In this document: positions 37,148-46,040 of the stretch, one piece after another
Position numbering within the stretch: the first letter of the stretch is position 1
How the letters are laid out: each line of letters begins with the position of its first letter
Assembly: GCA_017466445.1 (NCBI GenBank)
Contig: JAFTUC010000026.1
Span: 1-64,000, forward strand
DNA length: 64,000 nt
Direction: 5' to 3'
Source of the DNA: Clostridia bacterium
GTDB lineage: Bacteria > Bacillota > Clostridia > Oscillospirales > CAG-272
The notes under the pieces: model-generated
What the model saw: only the letters and a program-made list of their open reading frames with translations
Databases searched by the model: none
What the model was told of the DNA's origin: nothing
Position numbers and translations under genes: made by a program

Positions 37148-38950
37148 ATGTCGAAAAAAAATCAACATCAGAACAAAACGACAAATTCACGGCGCGTTCT
37201 CATCACGCGCGTGATAGCCGCATTTCTTTGCTTTTTAATGGTCTTTTCCGTGATCGCAATGATAGTAAGAGCGAATGCGAGTATGGAAATAGATCTTAAG
37301 AGCGGAGATGAGATCGACGTTGCGCTCTATAGCGGAGCGACACTTGCCGAGAGCCTTACGGTAAGCACAGGCAAGGGGTTTCAGATAGAGATCCCTTGCG
37401 ACGGCGAGTGGATCTTATTTGAGGAGGCAAGCGAGATAAGATCTGTGGCAGTAGCAAACGGAGATCATCTTGTAAACGACGGAGGAGTCTATATCGACGC
37501 GGGAAATAACCCTTCGCCGCATATAGGAGGATACAGAATAATGCTTTCCTCGTATTCGACCAAGGTCGGAGGCTCGTCCGAAAATGATAATATAATTCAG
37601 TTCAGACCTTCAAGTGAAACGACGGGTACCTTTAACCGAAGCAACATAAGCGGATATGTATCGAGAATAACCGATACCGTTGTAAAGCTCGGAAGCTTCC
37701 CGTTTCCTGCGTTTGTTGACGGAGAATTTTATATATGTCTCGGAGGATTTGCAAGCGAGGAGGACGCGGACGCTTTTCTTGACGAATTTAAGAATCATTA
37801 TATCTGCGAGGCCGAGATAACAGAGCCCGATCCGGACGCATATTCTGTAATAGACGTACAGGCCGGAGCTCTTATCATGCATTTTTCGGGGATCGACTCT
37901 CTTGCTTTAACGCCCGTAGGAGGCGCTGATTTCGCATCGTCAAGCGGAGAAGAATATTACGGAAGACTTTCCTTTTCTATGCAAAAGGGAGGCTTCAGGA
38001 TAATAAATACGCTTTATATGGAGCAGTACATAGCGTCAAGACTTGCACTTGAAGTGGATACTTCGTGGAATATAGAGGCGCTTAAGGCTATAGCAACCGT
38101 TATAAGGACTAACGCTTACGCGGGACTCGATGACAGATCTGCTCACGCAAAGGACGGATTTGACTTCTGCTCCAACGCGCACTGCGGCGTCTATCACGGA
38201 TGTGCAAATGTAAACGATAACGTTATATCCGCAGTCCACGAAACCGAAAGCATGGTCATAAAGAGCGATGGAAGACTTATAAACGCTCTTTACGGATCCT
38301 TCTACGGAGGAGCTACCGTCTCACTTGGCGAGGCTTACGGATCGATTATGGACGGCAAGGGAGAATACCTTGTCGGTAGCGTAAGCGCATGGGAAAGCTA
38401 CGAAAAGCGTATCGGCGGCAGATGGAAGTATGAAATAACTCCGTACGAGCTTTACGAAATGCTTTCGAAAAGGATATCCGACTGTCCTCTCGAAGGAAAT
38501 ATAGCGTCTGTCGATATCGTGAAAACCTCCGAGAGCGGAGTTTACGTTACCGAGCTGCGTTTTACCGACATTTTTGAAAATACGCTGACTCTGAGTGGCG
38601 GCGAGATAATAAGAAATACGCTTGCGGGTATAGTTGACAGTGCCAATTTCGTAGTCGGAATTTCGGGTAGTACGGTTAGTGAGATCGGATTCAAGTATGA
38701 TAAAACAAGTAAACAGACTACTACGTTTGAAAATAAAGTGAAGCTTGAGGGGTCGTACGGGAATTTCGTGTTTTACGGGCGCGGAATCGGAAGTGGACTC
38801 GGAATGAGCCTTTGCGGAGCAAACGATCTTGCGAAAATTTCAGGTGAGTACGAAAACGCCTATATTGATATCATAAAGGCTTACTATAGCGGAGTTTCTG
38901 TTGAAAATATAACCTCAAACGAGGAAAGCACGCCTGATCTGGCAATATAG
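37148..38950 (+). CDS. SpoIID/LytB-domain protein
   Basis: 600 residues: a basic N-terminus, one membrane helix (about 20-43) and a large extracytoplasmic part. The SpoIID/LytB domain lies at about 295-560, with YMEQYIASRLALEVDTSWNI and ALKAIATVIRTNAYAG as the core. In SpoIID this domain is a lytic transglycosylase acting on denuded peptidoglycan during engulfment. The protein is longer than B. subtilis SpoIID (about 340), with an extra N-terminal beta domain (60-290). It could be SpoIID itself or a vegetative LytB-type paralogue. AAGGAGGAG lies 10-12 bp upstream. It follows the topoisomerase gene by 33 bp. Confidence 0.8.
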   Translation: MSKKNQHQNKTTNSRRVLITRVIAAFLCFLMVFSVIAMIVRANASMEIDLKSGDEIDVALYSGATLAESLTVSTGKGFQIEIPCDGEWILFEEASEIRSVAVANGDHLVNDGGVYIDAGNNPSPHIGGYRIMLSSYSTKVGGSSENDNIIQFRPSSETTGTFNRSNISGYVSRITDTVVKLGSFPFPAFVDGEFYICLGGFASEEDADAFLDEFKNHYICEAEITEPDPDAYSVIDVQAGALIMHFSGIDSLALTPVGGADFASSSGEEYYGRLSFSMQKGGFRIINTLYMEQYIASRLALEVDTSWNIEALKAIATVIRTNAYAGLDDRSAHAKDGFDFCSNAHCGVYHGCANVNDNVISAVHETESMVIKSDGRLINALYGSFYGGATVSLGEAYGSIMDGKGEYLVGSVSAWESYEKRIGGRWKYEITPYELYEMLSKRISDCPLEGNIASVDIVKTSESGVYVTELRFTDIFENTLTLSGGEIIRNTLAGIVDSANFVVGISGSTVSEIGFKYDKTSKQTTTFENKVKLEGSYGNFVFYGRGIGSGLGMSLCGANDLAKISGEYENAYIDIIKAYYSGVSVENITSNEESTPDLAI

Positions 38951-38964
38951 AATGGAAAAGTCTT

Positions 38965-40785
38965 ATGAACGTGAAAAAAGAAATTCTGTTTTCTGATATG
39001 GAAGAAATATTCTTTCCGAAAAACGTAATGTCCGATAAATATTTAAAAAGCAGCTGGCGTGTTATAGATATCGGAACGTCCGAGTATAAGGGAAAGACAC
39101 TTGTCTCAATGAAGAACTCAAGCCCGGAGGATCTTACCTTTTCGCCCAAGCTTACGGGATGGTATAAAATCTATCTTGATATCCCGTTTATGTTTGCCGA
39201 TGTCTGTCCCACGGTAGCAGTAAAGCTCAGCTCGGATGATTCCTTTACAAGGATAAGCGCTTCACCGCACGGTCTGAGCCCCGTAAGATGGATGACTATG
39301 CATGAATGTCTCTGGAAATGCGCTGACCTTACCGGTGAGGATATAATTCTGAGCAAAAAGAGCGCAAATATCGAAAATATAGCGGCACTTTCCGCAATCA
39401 GACTGATCGAGATGACCGAGCAGGAGATATCCGAGTATAAAAAAGAATGTGACCGTACGGAAACGAGAAATATATACGCGACCGACGATCTGCATAATAT
39501 GTTCTATCTTTGCGATAGACTTGATTCCTATGATGATTTCCGCCCTATGGTCAGCGCATACAGAAACAGTGATGTCGAGTGGCTCTCTGTTGAAAACGTC
39601 CGTCCCATAATTGCGGATAATCTTAGCGAGGATATCATAGACGACGTCGATTTTATGAGAGCGGGCGATAAGCGTGTGCAAACAAGATTTCCAAAATGGG
39701 ATCTCGGCGACCTGCTTAAAAAGATCGTGGAATACGGTCATAATGACGGTCTCAAGATGAGCATCTCGCTCAGAATGGGCGCTTGGGGAATGCTCGCTCC
39801 CTATGACGGCTATTATTTTGACAGCCCGTTTGTCGAGAATAATCCCGAGCTTTGCTGTGTTGACAGAAACGGTGATAAGATCCCCGCAATGTCATATGCG
39901 TATCCAAAGGTCAGAAAATATATCATAAACGAGCTTCTCTTTATGGCAGAATCGGGATGTGACGCAGTCACTCTCATGTCAAACAGAGGAATCCCCTACG
40001 TCCTCTTTGAAAAGCCGGTAGCAGACAGATTTTACGAGATGTACGGCGAATATCCGTACGAGCTTCCGCTTGACGATGAGCGTCTCAACTCTCTTCACTG
40101 TGAGATAATGACCGAATTTATGCGTGAAGCGAGAGCCGCACTCGATGAAAGATTCGGAAAAGATAAGGTGAAGCTTCATTTCAGGGCGATGTTCTCGATA
40201 TATGACAGTAAATATCTCGGTTTTGACGTCGAGAGATACGCAGCGGAAGGACTTGTAGATACCTTTATAAGCTATCCTATGCGTTGCTACGAGGCGTTTA
40301 ACGGCGATGTATGGCAGGATGGTAAGCAGTACAGACTTGATCTTGATAAATATACGACTCATATGCGTACCAAAATAAGAAGTATAGCAAGGATATCCGA
40401 TTTTGATTTTCAGGCACCGTATACCGATTATAAAGGCATCCTTCGGGGACCTTCTACCCAAAAGGAAAGAGTCGAGGAATGGATGACGCTTTGCGAAAAA
40501 TACGGAACTAAGGTGTATTTTGATATAATGCCGAGACATATGGCAAACGCGGAATTTAAGCGCCGCATACTTGAGCTTTATTCCTACGGAGCAGAGAATA
40601 TCGGACTTTGGGATACTAACACCAGGGTGGAATACCGTGCAATGTGGTCTACCGTGAGGAATATAGGTCATAAGGATCGGCTTGCCGATATGTATGTCGG
40701 AGAAGGCGAAAATTACCGTAATTTCGTGATATATTCAATAGGCGGAAAGGATTTCAGCAGATACGACCCCGTTTGGGGAGGCTGA
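38965..40785 (+). CDS. TIM-barrel protein of unknown function, glycoside-hydrolase-like
   Basis: I recognise no named family. The 606 residues comprise an N-terminal beta-rich domain (about 1-150; GWYKIYLDIPF, LSSDDSFTRIS) and a large alpha/beta domain. The latter has barrel-like strand ends: LKMSISLRMGAWGM, GCDAVTLMSNRG, VKLHFRAMFSIYDS, VDTFISYPMR, VYFDIMPRH and NIGLWDTNTRVEYRA. The acidic and aromatic residues there suggest a glycosidase. There is no signal peptide. GGAAAAG is a weak Shine-Dalgarno. It lies 14 bp after the SpoIID-like gene, so it may be expressed by read-through, and is followed by a strong terminator. Confidence 0.5.
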   Translation: MNVKKEILFSDMEEIFFPKNVMSDKYLKSSWRVIDIGTSEYKGKTLVSMKNSSPEDLTFSPKLTGWYKIYLDIPFMFADVCPTVAVKLSSDDSFTRISASPHGLSPVRWMTMHECLWKCADLTGEDIILSKKSANIENIAALSAIRLIEMTEQEISEYKKECDRTETRNIYATDDLHNMFYLCDRLDSYDDFRPMVSAYRNSDVEWLSVENVRPIIADNLSEDIIDDVDFMRAGDKRVQTRFPKWDLGDLLKKIVEYGHNDGLKMSISLRMGAWGMLAPYDGYYFDSPFVENNPELCCVDRNGDKIPAMSYAYPKVRKYIINELLFMAESGCDAVTLMSNRGIPYVLFEKPVADRFYEMYGEYPYELPLDDERLNSLHCEIMTEFMREARAALDERFGKDKVKLHFRAMFSIYDSKYLGFDVERYAAEGLVDTFISYPMRCYEAFNGDVWQDGKQYRLDLDKYTTHMRTKIRSIARISDFDFQAPYTDYKGILRGPSTQKERVEEWMTLCEKYGTKVYFDIMPRHMANAEFKRRILELYSYGAENIGLWDTNTRVEYRAMWSTVRNIGHKDRLADMYVGEGENYRNFVIYSIGGKDFSRYDPVWGG

Positions 40786-40792
40786 TATATAA

Positions 40793-40822
40793 CAAAAACA
40801 CACTATCGGCTGATAGTGTGTT
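40793..40822. terminator. Bidirectional terminator
   Basis: An AACACACTATC/GATAGTGTGTT stem with a GGCT loop has T-runs on both sides. On the + strand it ends the 38965 gene. On the - strand it lies just after the RNA candidate. Confidence 0.85.
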
Positions 40823-41000
40823 TTGTCTTTAAATAAGGGCCCCGCCGTACCGTGGGTCAAGAAATATAACCCTGCTTTTACCCAGGGTGGTGTCCTCTCC
40901 GATCGCTTTATGGTGCTCCCAACGTCTCAAAAGGACCGTGACATAAGCAGGGTCATTTGAGGAGGTCTGCACTCGGGCACGGAAGTTTATCCGGACTCCA
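40823..41000 (-). ncRNA. Structured RNA candidate, possibly 6S RNA
   Basis: This GC-rich stretch has no credible ORF in a gap of about 390 bp. It forms nested pairings: a 9-bp stem (40869-40877 with 40945-40953), an inner 5-bp stem (40892-40896 with 40932-40936), and outer pairings between 40837-40851 and 40978-40998. Unpaired stretches of about 17 and 24 nt separate the outer and inner stems. A long rod with a large central bubble is the 6S RNA layout, and on the - strand the 3' side reads GTACGGCGGGG. A weak - strand promoter (TGGAAA-17-TACAAA, 41008-41036) and the terminator at 40793-40822 bracket it in that direction. Identity and strand are inferred. Confidence 0.4.
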
Positions 41001-41075
41001 ATATCAATTTGTAGGTTTATTTACCTGACATTTCCACGCGCAAAGCAGGAAGCCCTTAACATGATATTCGGAAAG

Positions 41076-41100
41076 ATACCGGAAAATACCTGTAAATACC
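41076..41100. repeat. Three ATACC repeats spaced by 10 bp
   Basis: ATACC occurs at 41076, 41086 and 41096, one per helical turn. The units ATACCGGAAA, ATACCTGTAA and ATACCGGCAT are adjacent. They lie about 75-100 bp upstream of the RNA candidate on the - strand and downstream of the DUF1292 gene. Confidence 0.6.
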
Positions 41101-41149
41101 GGCATCCTCCGTTTTTTTCTCTCCGATATTATTATGCTCCGATCAAAGG

Positions 41150-41174
41150 AAAATAAAAGCGGAAATTTATTCCG
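41150..41174 (-). terminator. Probable terminator of the DUF1292 gene
   Basis: A short CGGAA/TTCCG hairpin on the - strand, right after the stop, is followed by CTTTTATTTT. Confidence 0.6.
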
Positions 41175-41176
41175 AT

Positions 41177-41497
41177 TTATTCAGCGTCGTAATCGATCTC
41201 GGAGAAGAGAAGATCGTCGAATACGTCTGCGATACGGTCGTACTCGTCATCATCCTCGATCGTGCAAAGAGTAACGCCGCCGTCCTCTTCCTCTTCTACC
41301 TTGAGAATAACGTATTCCTCTGCCTCGCTGCCATCCTCGTTTACGGGTGCAAGTGCGTAGTAGATCGATCCGTCGTCAGCCTGGTAGGTCTCGATGAGCT
41401 CAAATTTGGACTCGGTTCCGTCCTCCTCGTCTGTAAGAGTGAGTACGCCGAATTCCTCCTCGGGAAGCTCCTGTGCGTCCTTGATTTCATCTATCAT
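41177..41497 (-). CDS. DUF1292-domain acidic protein
   Basis: A 106-residue, very acidic protein with few Lys and almost no Arg. VLTLTDEEDGTESKFELIETYQ and YYALAPVNEDGSEAEEYVILKV are the DUF1292 core, as in YrzB. The family is widespread in Bacillota and its function is not established. The C-terminal extension (DEYDRIADVFDDLLFSEID) is more acidic still. In many Bacillota this gene lies near alaS and ruvX, but here it stands alone with its own promoter, facing away from an esterase gene. Confidence 0.85.
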   Translation of the reverse strand: MIDEIKDAQELPEEEFGVLTLTDEEDGTESKFELIETYQADDGSIYYALAPVNEDGSEAEEYVILKVEEEEDGGVTLCTIEDDDEYDRIADVFDDLLFSEIDYDAE

Positions 41498-41531
41498 GGG
41501 TATCAGTTTCCTTTCTTTTGTTTATGAGTCT

Positions 41532-41560
41532 ATTGTACACTATTTTTATCGTTCTGTCAA
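41532..41560 (-). promoter_or_regulatory. Promoter of the DUF1292 gene
   Basis: On the - strand, TTGACA (41555-41560) and TACAAT (41532-41537) are separated by 17 bp. Confidence 0.8.
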
Positions 41561-41592
41561 CGGTTTTTAATAATTTCTTTTTGGAAATAAAC

Positions 41593-41621
41593 TTGACATG
41601 CTTTTGTGAGGGTGATATAAT
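41593..41621 (+). promoter_or_regulatory. Promoter of the alpha/beta hydrolase gene
   Basis: TTGACA (41593-41598) and TATAAT (41616-41621) are separated by 17 bp. Confidence 0.85.
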
Positions 41622-41652
41622 CATAGCAGATAAAGGTGCTCGGAGGAAGGTA

Positions 41653-42399
41653 ATGAAAATATTAAAGGATATAGTCTATAAAACGGTAGACGGTGAATCG
41701 CTTGCGCTCGATATCTATCTGCCCCAAACAGAGAAATTTTCCACGTTCGTCTTCTTTCACGGCGGCGGACTTGAGGCGGGTGATAAGGACTCCGCCGAAA
41801 TATTTACATCATATCTTGCAGATAACGGTATAGCAACCGTATCGGTAAATTACAGAATGTATCCCAAGGCAAAATACCCGGATTTTTTGCTTGATTCCGC
41901 GGATGCCGTAAAATACGTCTTTGACAATATAAATAAATACGGAAAATGCGATAAAATATTCGTCGGCGGAAGCTCAGCCGGAGGCTATATAAGTATGATG
42001 CTTTGCTTTGACGAAAGATATCTCGCCGACTGCGATCTGAAGCCTACCGATATTGCGGGATATTTCCATAACGCGGGTCAACCCACGGCGCACTATAACG
42101 TTTTAAGAGAACGCGGTATCGATACAAGACGCGTGATAGTTGATGAAAGCGCTCCGCTTTGGCACGTGTCTGCTAAGAATTATTCTCCTATGATCTTCGT
42201 TGTTGCCGAAAACGATATGGTGAACAGATATGAGCAGACTCAGCTTATGATGTCGACCCTTGCGGCGTTCGGTCATAGGGATAAGGTCTCGTATAAATTT
42301 ATAAAGGGTAAGTACCACTGTCAGTACGACGGGGAAAGAGATGAGGACGGAGTCAGTACTCTTGGACGTATGATCGTCGATTTTATAAAGGAAAAATGA
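41653..42399 (+). CDS. Alpha/beta hydrolase, hormone-sensitive-lipase-like esterase
   Basis: 248 residues. FFHGGGLEAG is the HGGG oxyanion motif, GGSSAGGY holds the nucleophile Ser (about residue 107), VVAENDM the acid Asp and GKYHCQ the catalytic His. Relatives hydrolyse acyl or acetyl esters. There is no signal peptide, so it is cytoplasmic. The ATG at 41653 after GGAGGAAGG is chosen; the frame extends to 41518 but across the promoter. It is a single-gene unit followed by a terminator. A role in deacetylating imported sugars would fit the region but is only inferred. Confidence 0.85.
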   Translation: MKILKDIVYKTVDGESLALDIYLPQTEKFSTFVFFHGGGLEAGDKDSAEIFTSYLADNGIATVSVNYRMYPKAKYPDFLLDSADAVKYVFDNINKYGKCDKIFVGGSSAGGYISMMLCFDERYLADCDLKPTDIAGYFHNAGQPTAHYNVLRERGIDTRRVIVDESAPLWHVSAKNYSPMIFVVAENDMVNRYEQTQLMMSTLAAFGHRDKVSYKFIKGKYHCQYDGERDEDGVSTLGRMIVDFIKEK

Positions 42400-42405
42400 A
42401 AATAT

Positions 42406-42441
42406 AAAAAGGATCGAAAGCAAAGCTTTTCGATCCTTTTT
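42406..42441. terminator. Terminator between the esterase and DUF378 genes
   Basis: An AAAGGATCGAAAG stem pairs with CTTTTCGATCCTTT and is followed by a T-run on the + strand. An A-tract upstream allows use on the - strand too. Confidence 0.85.
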
Positions 42442-42481
42442 TTCGGCCGAATAAGGCTGATCTTCTTTTTGCTCAGTTTAC

Positions 42482-42700
42482 TCAGTCTTCTGCAGAGTCG
42501 AGAAGAGGTGTTCTTTCTCTGAAGAGAAGAGATATGCACCATATTGCTGAAACGCCGACGAGAGAGTAAATAATTCTGCTTCCTACAGCGTTCTGTCCGC
42601 CAAAGATCCACGCAACGAAATCATAGCCGAAAAAACCGATGCTGCCCCAGTTAAGACCTCCGATTATCGAGAGGATGAGGGCTATTCTGTCTATAATCAT
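42482..42700 (-). CDS. DUF378 (YuzA-like) small membrane protein
   Basis: 72 residues with two hydrophobic helices. DRIALILSIIGGLNWGSIGFFGYDFVAWIFGG, given here only as the family hallmark around the LNWG motif (about residues 16-19), is typical of DUF378, and IIYSLVGVSAIW forms the second helix. The function is unknown. AAAGGTCTG lies upstream of the ATG. It is transcribed away from the beta-helix gene's terminator-less 3' end, so the beta-helix transcript may run into it. Confidence 0.85.
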   Translation of the reverse strand: MIIDRIALILSIIGGLNWGSIGFFGYDFVAWIFGGQNAVGSRIIYSLVGVSAIWCISLLFRERTPLLDSAED

Positions 42701-42816
42701 TTTTTCAGACCTTTCTTTTGTTATGCACCGAAATCATTTTTCGGGCGCAAGGTTATTTTGCACAGCCTTAAACAAAATATGCGGACAGTATAGCTTGTAT
42801 CTTTTGGAATTTTAAA

Positions 42817-44841
42817 TTAAAGATCTTTTTTGCCGGATGCGAGAAATCCGGTGAGTGCATTGAATCCGAGGTCGAGAGCGATAGAATCTTCCTTCAGTCT
42901 GAAATCAAAATTTTTCGCGTCAACGAAAAGCGGATCGCACTCGATGCTTCCAAGATCCTGGTGAAGCTCGCTTTGCCATTTTTTAAGATCTGCACCTTTG
43001 TACATCTTTGCGGGACCCGAGATGTTCCATAAAATATTGTTTCTTCTCGAAACGTTCGGAAGCTCCTCGGGATCGTTGATAGTCTCTCCGTTTTTTACCA
43101 TGTACGGAACAGGGGAATAGATCGGGATACTGTCTACCAAAACTATATTGTTCTCAAATGAGAAGCTTTCGTGCTCCTCTGCACGTGCAAGCTCTACCGC
43201 ACCTGTGCCCGCAAATGCGAATATATTATTGCGTATCACGTTGTTCGAGCCGTAATGCTGGTGAAAATTTCCGCATTTCGTGTTGTAAACTACGTTGTTT
43301 TCTATAGTAATATAGCTCGATCCCTCATCGGTATATATGCCCCAACCGCCGTAATGAGCGCTCTTGACGTCATGGATCCTGTTTTCTGATATTACCGTTC
43401 CATGCTGCTTTCCGAGAGTGTAGATTCCTCCCATATCGGAAAGACGACCCATGCCGATGTGATGTATGTGATTTTTCGTAATGAGATTTCCGAACGTTCT
43501 GCTCTCGGCATATCCCCATACCCAACCCACAGAAATTCCTGTGTATTCGAGATAGGATATCTCGTTTTCCGATATTTCGTTTGAAGACGAGTTGCAGACG
43601 AGTACTCCGCAGCCGGCGGGGTAACGTATTCCGCAGTGATGGATGTGATTCTTTCTTATAACGCAGTCGGTGGTTGCATCCTCTGCCGGAGCGTCGGTTA
43701 TTCCTCCCGAGATCTTTATTCCGCCTGCCGCGATCTCGTGGATCTCGCATCCCTCGACGGTGATTTTCTTACATCCGGGACGTACCTCAAGTGCGTAGAT
43801 ACCGACGTTCGTTATCTCGCAGTTTTTGACAGACGAAAATTTGCATCTGTCAAAAATTATTGCTCCGGGCGATCCGCAAACAGACTGTCCGTCCGATCCG
43901 TAAGCACAATCGGGGGATGCTTTTGATGAGTCGGTCTCCGTGCATTTTTTTATGCGACTTACGTACTCGCATCTCGTGCAAGCAAGCTTAAGATCGATGA
44001 ATCTCACATTGTCCGCTTTTACGGTGAAAAGAGAAGGGGAGACGGGCGCGTAAGCTACTATACTTTCAGCATTTTCCGAGGGATCGGTAGGTACGTAGTA
44101 AACTGTAGAGCTTTTTCTGTCAAGATACCATTCTCCGGGAGCTCCGAAGGTGTTCGGGACGTTCGTAAGATAGTATTTGAGCGCGTTTGAATTTTCATGC
44201 GGCTCGTATATCGTGTTCAGACAGAATCGTGACGAATATGCCATAACGAGCTTGCCGCTTTCTCTGTCATAGCTTTCTACAGGCGTGTGCTCGTCTATCC
44301 ACATGTGAAAATAGTTGACTGTAGCGTCCTCGATGTTTTCGATATGTTCGAGATCTTCTTTCTTTGCAATAAAGTATTTTGACGGCTCAAACTGATTTAC
44401 CGATTCGTTTTCTACCGCCAAGACCCTTAGAGTGCCGTCTTTGGGATACCTTGGTGATGATGCGTACTTGCCGTTTACGTAAAGATCGGTGAAATCGTAG
44501 GGAGTACCGCATTCGGGGAGCCTTGCGCTAAGACATTTATGCCCATTGAAGCTGCTCTCACACCAGCCCTCGATCTTAAATCCGCCAAGGATGCTTTTTC
44601 TGCCTCTGAATGAGGTGACGGTAACGTCCTGCTCGTCGATAGTTATTGGCGAAGTGATAAAAAGATCGTCGGTTAGCGTTATAGTCATTGGACGGTAATA
44701 TCCGTTTTTTCTGATTTTTTTAATTTCATCCAAAGCCCGACCGAGAGTTTTGAAGGCAGTGTCGGGCGTGATACCCGAGGAGAGATCGTCACCGCGCTTG
44801 CCTGAAACGTATAAAATCGATGCGTTATCGGAATTTAACAT
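42817..44841 (-). CDS. Right-handed parallel beta-helix protein (pectate-lyase-like fold)
   Basis: A 674-residue protein. The N-terminal YVSGKRGDDLSSGITPDTAF and FKTLGRALDEI are typical of polysaccharide-active beta-helix proteins. From about residue 280 on, repeated coils such as IKNCEITNVGIYALEV, NHIHHCGIRYPAGCGV, NEISYLEYTGISVGW, NRIHDVKSAHYGG and NNVVYNTKCGNFHQH show the Asn/His ladder of a parallel beta-helix. It probably cleaves or binds an acidic polysaccharide. No signal peptide is visible, so it may act on imported fragments. GGGGGAA precedes the ATG. Confidence 0.82.
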   Translation of the reverse strand: MLNSDNASILYVSGKRGDDLSSGITPDTAFKTLGRALDEIKKIRKNGYYRPMTITLTDDLFITSPITIDEQDVTVTSFRGRKSILGGFKIEGWCESSFNGHKCLSARLPECGTPYDFTDLYVNGKYASSPRYPKDGTLRVLAVENESVNQFEPSKYFIAKKEDLEHIENIEDATVNYFHMWIDEHTPVESYDRESGKLVMAYSSRFCLNTIYEPHENSNALKYYLTNVPNTFGAPGEWYLDRKSSTVYYVPTDPSENAESIVAYAPVSPSLFTVKADNVRFIDLKLACTRCEYVSRIKKCTETDSSKASPDCAYGSDGQSVCGSPGAIIFDRCKFSSVKNCEITNVGIYALEVRPGCKKITVEGCEIHEIAAGGIKISGGITDAPAEDATTDCVIRKNHIHHCGIRYPAGCGVLVCNSSSNEISENEISYLEYTGISVGWVWGYAESRTFGNLITKNHIHHIGMGRLSDMGGIYTLGKQHGTVISENRIHDVKSAHYGGWGIYTDEGSSYITIENNVVYNTKCGNFHQHYGSNNVIRNNIFAFAGTGAVELARAEEHESFSFENNIVLVDSIPIYSPVPYMVKNGETINDPEELPNVSRRNNILWNISGPAKMYKGADLKKWQSELHQDLGSIECDPLFVDAKNFDFRLKEDSIALDLGFNALTGFLASGKKDL

Positions 44842-44874
44842 ATATTTATTCCCCCATAATATTTGATTTTCTTT

Positions 44875-44903
44875 ATTTTACAGTATCGTTGACTTTATTG
44901 CAA
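44875..44903 (-). promoter_or_regulatory. Promoter of the beta-helix gene
   Basis: On the - strand, TTGCAA (44898-44903) and TAAAAT (44875-44880) are separated by 17 bp. Confidence 0.7.
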
Positions 44904-44938
44904 GACATAATCGATAATAATATGGACAAATATTAGTG

Positions 44939-44971
44939 AAAATGAGCATCCGCTGACGGATGCTCATTTTT
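44939..44971 (-). terminator. Terminator of the DUF1700-DUF4097 operon
   Basis: An AAAATGAGCATCCG/CGGATGCTCATTTT stem with a 4-nt loop lies just beyond the DUF4097 stop on the - strand. Confidence 0.85.
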
Positions 44972-44993
44972 GATCTGTAAATATTTTACCGTA

Positions 44994-46040
44994 TTACTGT
45001 ATACCCGGTGCTTCGGGTGGATTTTGATCGGGGCTTTGCTCGTCCGTGACCTTCGGAGGAAGGATATCGGTTCCGAACGTCATAGATATCTTTCCGGATC
45101 CGACGCTTACGCTTATGTTACCGGGAAGGGTATCGAAAAGCTCTTCGGGGGAAACGTCCTTCTGACCGATAGGTGTATCGTTGCGAAGTATCTCGCCCTC
45201 TTGGATCTCAATGTTACGGAAATAGGAGGAAACGTCGTACTTGGTCGAAAGGACAAAGTCTCCGCTCTCAAGCGTTGTTGTAAGATTGCGGAATTCTGTG
45301 TTAAGGAGAGAAATATTCGAGGATTTTGTATCGACTATGAGGTTTTCCGTGATAACGTTGTGCGAGGTGAAATTGGTGTCGGTTGCGAGATACTCAAAGC
45401 TTGTGACGTTTACGTTTGCTACGCTGATCTTAGCCTTGCTTCCGCCGAGGGTCATAACACCTGCATTTGCGTTGGATACCTCGATAGTGCTGTTGTTCAC
45501 AGTGAAGGAAAGGTCGCAATCATAGGAAATGTCGAGTGCGCGGATGTTTGCCTTTTCCGAGCCGTTTACGTTGATCTTGGATATCTCTGCGTCCTTTGCG
45601 AGATAAATGTGTATCTCCTGATCACCCTTTGAGGTATCGTAGCTGAAAAACGATCTGAGTGTCTTCCAAACTCCGCTGAATTTAACTCCGGTTCCGTCGA
45701 AATTTATGAAATCGAGCAGAGAGATCTTGTTGGATATCGTGAGAGTATTTTCGCTGGAGGATGCTACGTAGGTGTTTTCGTTGAAGTTTATGAAGGAAAC
45801 GTAGGAGGTTTCCGAATTTCCGTGTATCTCGACCTTGCAATCCTTGACATTTATGTTTACGTTTGAGAAGGTCTGTCCCGTGAGAAGAACGTCTGTTACA
45901 ACGCGACCGTTTTTGACTACCGTGTTACCGTCTATCGCTTCGTCATTAGGAGCCATTGAACGTGCCTTTGCACAGAGGAATACTCCGCTGACGATAAGAA
46001 CAAGGGCAATAAAAATACTGATTACTGATGCACTTTTCAA
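44994..46040 (-). CDS. DUF4097-domain membrane-anchored beta-strand protein
   Basis: 348 residues: one N-terminal membrane helix (about 6-25), then a long series of short beta strands ending in Asn, Ser or Asp turns (NVNINVKDCKVEIHG, LTISNKISLLDF, STIEVSNANAGVMTL). This fits the DUF4097 adhesin-like fold, probably outside the membrane. The tail is Pro-rich. The start is a TTG at 46040 that overlaps the DUF1700 stop (TTGA). DUF1700 and DUF4097 often occur together with a PadR-type regulator, but none is seen here. A role in envelope stress sensing is suspected for the pair but not shown. Confidence 0.75.
   Translation of the reverse strand: MKSASVISIFIALVLIVSGVFLCAKARSMAPNDEAIDGNTVVKNGRVVTDVLLTGQTFSNVNINVKDCKVEIHGNSETSYVSFINFNENTYVASSSENTLTISNKISLLDFINFDGTGVKFSGVWKTLRSFFSYDTSKGDQEIHIYLAKDAEISKINVNGSEKANIRALDISYDCDLSFTVNNSTIEVSNANAGVMTLGGSKAKISVANVNVTSFEYLATDTNFTSHNVITENLIVDTKSSNISLLNTEFRNLTTTLESGDFVLSTKYDVSSYFRNIEIQEGEILRNDTPIGQKDVSPEELFDTLPGNISVSVGSGKISMTFGTDILPPKVTDEQSPDQNPPEAPGIQ

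Noticed and set aside
40880..40900. CAGGGTGGTG resembling the T-box AGGGTGGTACCGCG
   Set aside because: Only the first eight bases fit. There is no specifier stem, and no aminoacyl-tRNA synthetase or amino-acid gene lies downstream.
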